This document shows positions 59,546 to 64,000 of a stretch of 64,000 bases of DNA, piece by piece (the first letter of the stretch is position 1; each line of letters starts with the position of its first letter). This stretch comes from RPQJ01 sp963707145 (GTDB taxonomy: Bacteria; Pseudomonadota; Gammaproteobacteria; Steroidobacterales; Steroidobacteraceae): the NCBI GenBank assembly GCA_963707145.1, contig CAVPOQ010000008.1, forward strand, positions 1 to 64,000. Reading direction: 5' to 3'. A program made the position numbers and the translations under genes. The notes below the pieces were generated by a model. That model made no database searches. It saw only the letters and a list, made by a program, of their open reading frames with translations, and was not told the DNA's origin.

Positions 59546-60853
59546 TCAGCGTGCCCGTCCGCGGCCCTCGCGACGGGCCTGCCCGCCCTGGCCCTGGCGG
59601 TGCGACTGGCCGTGCGATTGGCCCGGCCGCTGACCATGCTGCGGGCGCGCACCACGAGCGGCCTGGGCGACGGCCGGCGCCTGCGCCTGGCCGTGCGACG
59701 GCCGCTCGGCCGGCACGCGGATCTGGGAGCGGTCGAGCGGCAGCACGCTGATGCGTCGGCCGAGCACGCGCTCGATTGCCTTGAGCCGGTCCTTCTCATC
59801 GCTCGCCACCAGCGACAGGGCCTGCCCCGTGCAGCCGGCACGGCCCGTGCGGCCGATGCGATGCACGTAGTCCTCGGGCACGTGCGGAAGCTCGTAGTTC
59901 ACCACCTGCGGCAGCTCGCTGATGTCGAGACCGCGCGCGGCGATGTCGGTGGCAACCAGCACCTGTACCTTGTAGTCCTTGAAGTCCGCGAGCGCCCTGG
60001 TGCGCGCGTTCTGCGACTTGTTGCCGTGGATCGCGGCGCACTCGATGCCGTCCTTCGCGAGCTGCTCGGCCAGGCGGTTCGCGCCGTGCTTGGTGCGCGT
60101 GAAGACGAGTGTCTGGGGCGTGGCGCCCTCGCGCAGCAGGTGGCTCAGCACCGCACGCTTCTCGCCCTGCTCGACGAGGTGCACGCGGTGCTCGACGAGC
60201 TCGGCCGGCGCATTGCGCGCCGCCACCTCGACCGTGAGCGGGTCGTGCAGCAGGCCATTGGCGAGCGCGCGGATCTCGTCGGAGAAGGTGGCGGAGAACA
60301 GCAGGTTCTGGCGCTGCTTGGGCAGCACCGCGAGCACCCGGCGGATGTCGCGGATGAAGCCCATGTCGAGCATGCGGTCCGCCTCGTCGAGCACGAGCCG
60401 GCGGACCTGCGAGAGGTCCACGGCCCGCTGGTTGATGTGGTCGAGCAGCCGCCCCGGCGTCGCCACGATGATGTCGACCCCCTCGCGCAGCGCGTCCACC
60501 TGAGGCCGGGGGCTCACGCCACCGAAGATCAGGATGGTGCGCTGGCGGAGGTGGCGGCCGAAGTCCTGGAAGGACTGGCCGACCTGCGCGGCGAGCTCGC
60601 GCGTGGGCACCAGCACCAGCAGCCGCGGCGCACGCGGTCCGCGCGGCGCTGGCTGCTCCTCGGTGAGCCGCTGCAGCAGCGGGAGCGCGAAGGCTGCGGT
60701 CTTGCCCGTGCCGGTCTGTGCGGCCGCGAGCAGGTCGCGCCCCCCGAACACGGACGGAATGGCGTTGCGCTGGATGGGCGTCGGAGTGACGTAGCCGAGT
60801 TCGCCGACGGCCCGGAGGAGTTCGGCCGAGAGGCCGAGTTGTTCGAATGACAT
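59546..60853 (-). CDS. rhlE: DEAD-box RNA helicase RhlE
   Basis: A 435-residue ATP-dependent RNA helicase involved in ribosome assembly and RNA turnover. The motifs are complete: Q motif (TPIQRNAIP), Walker A (AAQTGTGKTAAFALPLL), Ia (PTRELAAQV), DEAD (VLDEADRMLDMGF), SAT (LFSATFSDEI), and V/VI (ATDIAARGLDISELP; HRIGRTGRAG). The C-terminal tail is rich in glutamine, glycine and arginine (QSHGQSHRQGQGGQ), as in RhlE. The ATG at 60853 (MSFEQLGLSAELL) is the conserved start. A longer upstream frame is not coding. Confidence 0.93.
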   Translation of the reverse strand: MSFEQLGLSAELLRAVGELGYVTPTPIQRNAIPSVFGGRDLLAAAQTGTGKTAAFALPLLQRLTEEQPAPRGPRAPRLLVLVPTRELAAQVGQSFQDFGRHLRQRTILIFGGVSPRPQVDALREGVDIIVATPGRLLDHINQRAVDLSQVRRLVLDEADRMLDMGFIRDIRRVLAVLPKQRQNLLFSATFSDEIRALANGLLHDPLTVEVAARNAPAELVEHRVHLVEQGEKRAVLSHLLREGATPQTLVFTRTKHGANRLAEQLAKDGIECAAIHGNKSQNARTRALADFKDYKVQVLVATDIAARGLDISELPQVVNYELPHVPEDYVHRIGRTGRAGCTGQALSLVASDEKDRLKAIERVLGRRISVLPLDRSQIRVPAERPSHGQAQAPAVAQAARGARPQHGQRPGQSHGQSHRQGQGGQARREGRGRAR

Positions 60854-61144
60854 TCTGTAGATACCAATTGGCTTCCCCCGCGCAAACGGGGACCGGTCGA
60901 AGCGTGAGCTTTCGTTGCGGATCGAAGACGCGAAATGCAGACGACGATCAGTCTGCAGGAGGGGCCGCGTGGGAAGGGGGGACCCTTCGCCGAAGAACCT
61001 CGGGCGCAGACCGGACTGCGCGGCGGCAAACTGGCGGGCAGTATGCACGAAGTTGCGCGTCCCCGCCCGGCGATCGCGAGCTGCGGTCCGCGGAACGTGC
61101 GCGACGTATCATTGTGGCACTACCGGACGACCCCGCCCTCGACC

Positions 61145-61585
61145 GTGCAGATCGAACCCTTCCGCCTCGATTCCGACCGCTATCCGCTCAAGGTGCGCAT
61201 CCTCGCGCGCTACGCCGACGTCGATCCGCTCTGGCACATCAACAACGTCGCCATCGCCCAGTACTACGAGGAGGCGCGCGTCTCGACGACGATGATGGTC
61301 TTGGGAGGCCGGCGTGTCGCCTCACCGGACGGCGAGCGGATCCTGATCGCACACCAGTCCATCGACTACCTGCGCGAGGCCACCTACCCCGGCGCGCTCG
61401 AGGTCGGCATCGGCGTGCTGCGCATCGGCCGCTCCTCGTTCCGCTACGGCATGGCCATGTTCCAGGATGGCGCCTGCGTCAGCGTGTCCGAGGCCGTGCT
61501 CGTCTACGCCGACGCGCAGGGACCGGCCGCGCTCCCCGACGAGTACCGCCGGCGCCTCGAGGGCTGGCTGATCGCCGCACCCTGA
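61145..61585 (+). CDS. Hotdog-fold acyl-CoA thioesterase (4HBT)
   Basis: A 146-residue single hotdog domain. The block VRILARYADVDPLWHINNVA, with aspartate and histidine in the D-x-x-x-H-x-N pattern typical of 4HBT enzymes, is followed by YYEEARVSTTMMVLGG. A GTG at 61145 gives a sensible N-terminus. The longer frame from 60935 is low-complexity and not supported. It is followed after 10 bp by the protease gene on the same strand. Acyl-CoA of unknown chain length is the likely substrate. Confidence 0.8.
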   Translation: MQIEPFRLDSDRYPLKVRILARYADVDPLWHINNVAIAQYYEEARVSTTMMVLGGRRVASPDGERILIAHQSIDYLREATYPGALEVGIGVLRIGRSSFRYGMAMFQDGACVSVSEAVLVYADAQGPAALPDEYRRRLEGWLIAAP

Positions 61586-61595
61586 GGCCGCCGCG

Positions 61596-62724
61596 GTGAA
61601 CCTGCGATTCCCGATGCGTCTCGCGCTGCTCGGCATCGCGGTGTTCCTCGCCGTGGCCGCGTGGCGTGCCCTTCCGGGCCTCGCCGGACGACTCGGTGCG
61701 GACGAACGCCAGGCGACGCCACGCGCCGTGGTCGCCCGCGGCGATCTCGCCTCGGACGAGCGTGCGACCATCGAGCTGTTCGAGCGCTCGCGCGACTCGG
61801 TCGTGTTCATCACGACGCGCCAGCAGGTGCAGGACGTCTGGACGCGCAACGTGTTCTCGGTGCCGCGCGGCACCGGCAGCGGCTTCATCTGGGACGACGC
61901 CGGCCACGTGATCACGAACTTCCACGTGATCGAGGGTGCGAGCGAGGCCACCGTGCGCCTCTCCGACGGCCGCGACTACAAGGCCGGGCTCGTCGGCGCG
62001 AGCCCCGCGCACGACATCGTCGTGCTGCGGATCGGCGTCGGCTTCAAGCGCCCGCCACCGGTGCCGCTCGGGACCAGCGCGGACCTCAAGGTGGGACAGA
62101 AGGTGTTCGCCATCGGCAATCCGTTCGGCCTCGACTGGACGCTCACCACCGGCATCATCTCGGCGCTCGACCGCTCCCTCGCGAGCGACGTGGGTCCGAC
62201 CATCGATCATCTCATCCAGACCGACGCCGCGATCAATCCGGGCAACTCGGGCGGGCCGCTGCTCGACTCCGCCGGGCGGCTGATCGGCATCAACACGGCC
62301 ATCTTCAGCCCGTCGGGCGCCTCCGCCGGCATCGGCTTCGCGGTCCCGGTCGATACGGTCAACCGGATCGTGCCGCAGCTGATCCGCGACGGCCGCTACG
62401 TCCGTCCGGCGCTCGGCATCGAGATCGACGAGGGAATCAACCGCCGCATCGTCGCGATGACCCGGACCGAGGGCGTGTTCGTGTTGCGAGTGGCGCCGGG
62501 TTCCGCCGCCGAGCGTGCGGGGCTGCAGGCCGCGCGCGTCGACAGCGACGGTGGATTCGTGGCCGGCGACGTGATCACCGGCATCGAGGGTCGGGGCGTC
62601 GCGAGTGTGGCCGAGCTGCTCGGCCGCCTCGACGACTTCAGTGTGGGCGATACGGTCAGGCCTCGAGGTCCGCCGTGCAGAACGGACGATCGAGTTGCCG
62701 GTGACATTGCAGCCCGGCGCCTGA
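61596..62724 (+). CDS. DegP/HtrA-like trypsin-family serine protease, frameshift near the end
   Basis: A periplasmic S1C protease with an N-terminal signal anchor (LALLGIAVFLAVAAWRAL). The catalytic triad is visible: His110 in NFHVIEG, Asp140 in AHDIVVLRIG, and Ser218 in NPGNSGGPLLDSAG. A PDZ-like part follows (VRPALGIEIDEGINRRIVAM; FVAGDVITGIEGRGVASVAE). The frame runs on to 62846 and overlaps the HdeD-like gene. A one-base insertion near 62662 restores RTIELPVTLQPGA and a stop at 62724, which fits homologues. I take 62724 as the true end. Confidence 0.85.
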
Positions 62725-62731
62725 CGCCGGT

Positions 62732-63340
62732 TCAGCGCAGGCCGGCAGAGAGCTTGCTTTCGACCCGCTCCGGCAGGTTCTTCACCTTGAACGCGAAGAT
62801 CACCTTCAGCACACCGATGATGACCGCCCACATCGCGATCGCGTAGATGATCGAGACGCTGCCGACCGCCGGGTTCATCACCACGAGGACGCCGAACAGG
62901 ATCGACATTGCACCCATCACGTAGAGGATCCACTCTCGCGTCGTCGTCTGGCGCACCTTGTAGCCCAGCATCACGAGGAATACCCCGAGCACGATCGCCT
63001 CGAGTGCCACCAGGTAGATGAACGCCATCATGCTGACCGGCGGGTTGAGCAGCGCGTAACCGCCGACCAGCACGCCGAGGATTCCGATCAGCAGCATGAT
63101 CCACCAGCCGTCCTTCTGGCGGTGCTGGATGGAGCCGATCACGTTGGAGATGCCGTCGACCAGCAGGTACGCCGCGAAGAAGGTGGCGAGCACGAACAGC
63201 GCGATGCCCGGCTTCGCGAACGCGAGCACGCCGAAGCTCACCGAGGCGATGCCGCCGATCAGGAACACCCACCACGTGCGCTTGCAGAGCGTGCGTGCAT
63301 CCGCGCCGAAACCGGACAGAACTCCGCTGGAATTGGCCAT
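62732..63340 (-). CDS. HdeD-family (DUF308) membrane protein
   Basis: A 202-residue inner-membrane protein with six helices, the DUF308 repeat structure of HdeD, an acid-resistance protein of E. coli. Blocks are WWVFLIGGIASVSFGVLAF, MLLIGILGVLVGGYALLNPP and GAMSILFGVLVVMNPAVGS. It converges tightly on the protease gene and is divergent from trmB. The acid-resistance role is inferred from family name. Confidence 0.85.
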   Translation of the reverse strand: MANSSGVLSGFGADARTLCKRTWWVFLIGGIASVSFGVLAFAKPGIALFVLATFFAAYLLVDGISNVIGSIQHRQKDGWWIMLLIGILGVLVGGYALLNPPVSMMAFIYLVALEAIVLGVFLVMLGYKVRQTTTREWILYVMGAMSILFGVLVVMNPAVGSVSIIYAIAMWAVIIGVLKVIFAFKVKNLPERVESKLSAGLR

Positions 63341-63423
63341 CAGTCGCTCCCCGGCGCCGTTGCGCGCCGTATCATGGTTACAGGCTGTCCCCTTGCCGCG
63401 ACTCTAGCCGTACCGCGATCCAG

Positions 63424-64000
63424 ATGCCAGACGACCCCGATCCCGCAGCAAGTGCCGTACCGGACGGCCGACCGCAGCGTGCCGTGCGGAGCTTCGTCAT
63501 GCGCGCGGGCCGCATGACAACGGCACAGGAGCGCGCCTGGCAGGAACTCTGGCCGCGCTACGGACTCGGGACCGGCGAGAGTCCGCTCGATTTCGTGGCC
63601 GTCTTCGGCCGCGACGCCCCGCGCACGCTCGAGATCGGCTTCGGCAACGGCGAGACGCTGGTCGCCCTCGCCGCAGCCCATCCCGACCGCGATCACCTCG
63701 GCATCGAGGTACACCGCCCGGGCGTCGGCCACCTGCTGCTGCGCGTGCGAGAGCTCGGCCTCGACAACCTGCGCATCGTCTGCCGCGACGCGATCGAGGT
63801 GCTGAAGGAGTGCATTCCAGAGGCGTCGCTCGACGAGTTGCTGCTGTACTTCCCGGACCCGTGGCCCAAGAAGCGCCACCACAAGCGGCGCATCGTGCAG
63901 CCGCAGTTCATGGCGCTGGCGGCCAGCCGGCTGCGGCCCGGGGGCGTGCTGCGCATGGCGACCGACTGGGAGCACTACGCCACACAGATGCTGGAGGTGG
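63424..64000 (+). CDS. trmB: tRNA (guanine-N7-)-methyltransferase TrmB, cut by window end
   Basis: TrmB methylates G46 of tRNA at N7 using SAM. About 192 codons are present. The N-terminal part contains RSFVMRAGRMTTAQERAWQE. The SAM site is TLEIGFGNGETLVALA. Further blocks are GIEVHRPGVGHLLLRVRELG and the conserved LYFPDPWPKKRHHKRRIVQP. The start at 63424 gives a short, variable N-terminal extension before the conserved region. The frame is open to the end of the window, so the last 30-40 residues are outside. It is divergent from the HdeD-like gene. Confidence 0.93.
   Translation, partial: MPDDPDPAASAVPDGRPQRAVRSFVMRAGRMTTAQERAWQELWPRYGLGTGESPLDFVAVFGRDAPRTLEIGFGNGETLVALAAAHPDRDHLGIEVHRPGVGHLLLRVRELGLDNLRIVCRDAIEVLKECIPEASLDELLLYFPDPWPKKRHHKRRIVQPQFMALAASRLRPGGVLRMATDWEHYATQMLEV

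Noticed and set aside
60935..61144. N-terminal extension of the thioesterase
   Set aside because: The residues are low-complexity and overlap the upstream region of rhlE. The hotdog fold begins right after the GTG at 61145.

Overview
The window is GC-rich and looks like chromosome from a free-living gammaproteobacterium. Supporting families are FabY-type ketoacyl synthase, DUF5666/DUF6502 genes, UppP, RhlE, TrmB, a FadL-type porin and KatG. I cannot name a genus. Bases 1 to about 1645 are different: they hold the 3' part of leuS, lptE and the 5' part of holA in the usual gammaproteobacterial order, but with many frameshifts. They end inside leuS at a point where a 5'-truncated LysR gene begins on the other strand. 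I read this as a chimeric join or contamination by low-quality sequence, so genomic context should be trusted only from about 1650 onward.

From 1.65 to 34.3 kb the content is ordinary chromosome with several regulatory islets. In order it holds: a LysR (NhaR-like) remnant, TerC and AbgT-type membrane proteins and a beta-barrel protein; two DUF5666 lipoproteins, one apparently fused to a cytochrome c domain, with a DUF6502 regulator; UppP, an AraC regulator, a PAS kinase lacking its phospho-acceptor histidine, FabY, an RRM protein and IF-1; TauE, an XRE regulator with a palindromic promoter, a lipase-like hydrolase, an RNA methyltransferase, KatG and a methionine gamma-lyase-like enzyme; a CZB zinc-sensor protein with a ruined GGDEF domain; and an AraC regulator divergent from a ThDP-enzyme/SDR operon, with two direct operator-like repeats between them.

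From 34.3 to 56.2 kb lies an accessory region built around a tRNA. An intact tRNA-Gly(CCC) gene sits at 56141-56214 on the minus strand. To its left, all in the same orientation, are six further copies of only its 3' end, at 34355, 41373, 44213, 47572, 55153 and 55975. The copies nearest the tRNA match it over the 26-bp 3' core and the two farthest have decayed. This is what repeated integration at the tRNA 3' end would leave. No integrase gene is visible. The intervals carry small cargo sets: an MFS exporter plus a lysozyme-inhibitor-like cluster, a Crp/Fnr regulator with an amidohydrolase, a Crp remnant with two outer-membrane proteins, a beta-helix protein with an IS110-family element and a prolyl oligopeptidase, and a HigB/HigA-like toxin-antitoxin pair. 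One ABC-transporter gene is cut off at a tRNA fragment.

From 56.2 kb to the end the window returns to small lipoproteins and then housekeeping-type genes: ExoD, RhlE, a thioesterase, a DegP-like protease, an HdeD-like protein and TrmB, which is cut by the window end. A separate 5' half of the same tRNA-Gly lies at 58664-58704. Several genes carry single-base frameshifts (DUF5666-cytochrome, PliG-like, amidohydrolase, DegP-like). These may be sequencing indels rather than true decay.
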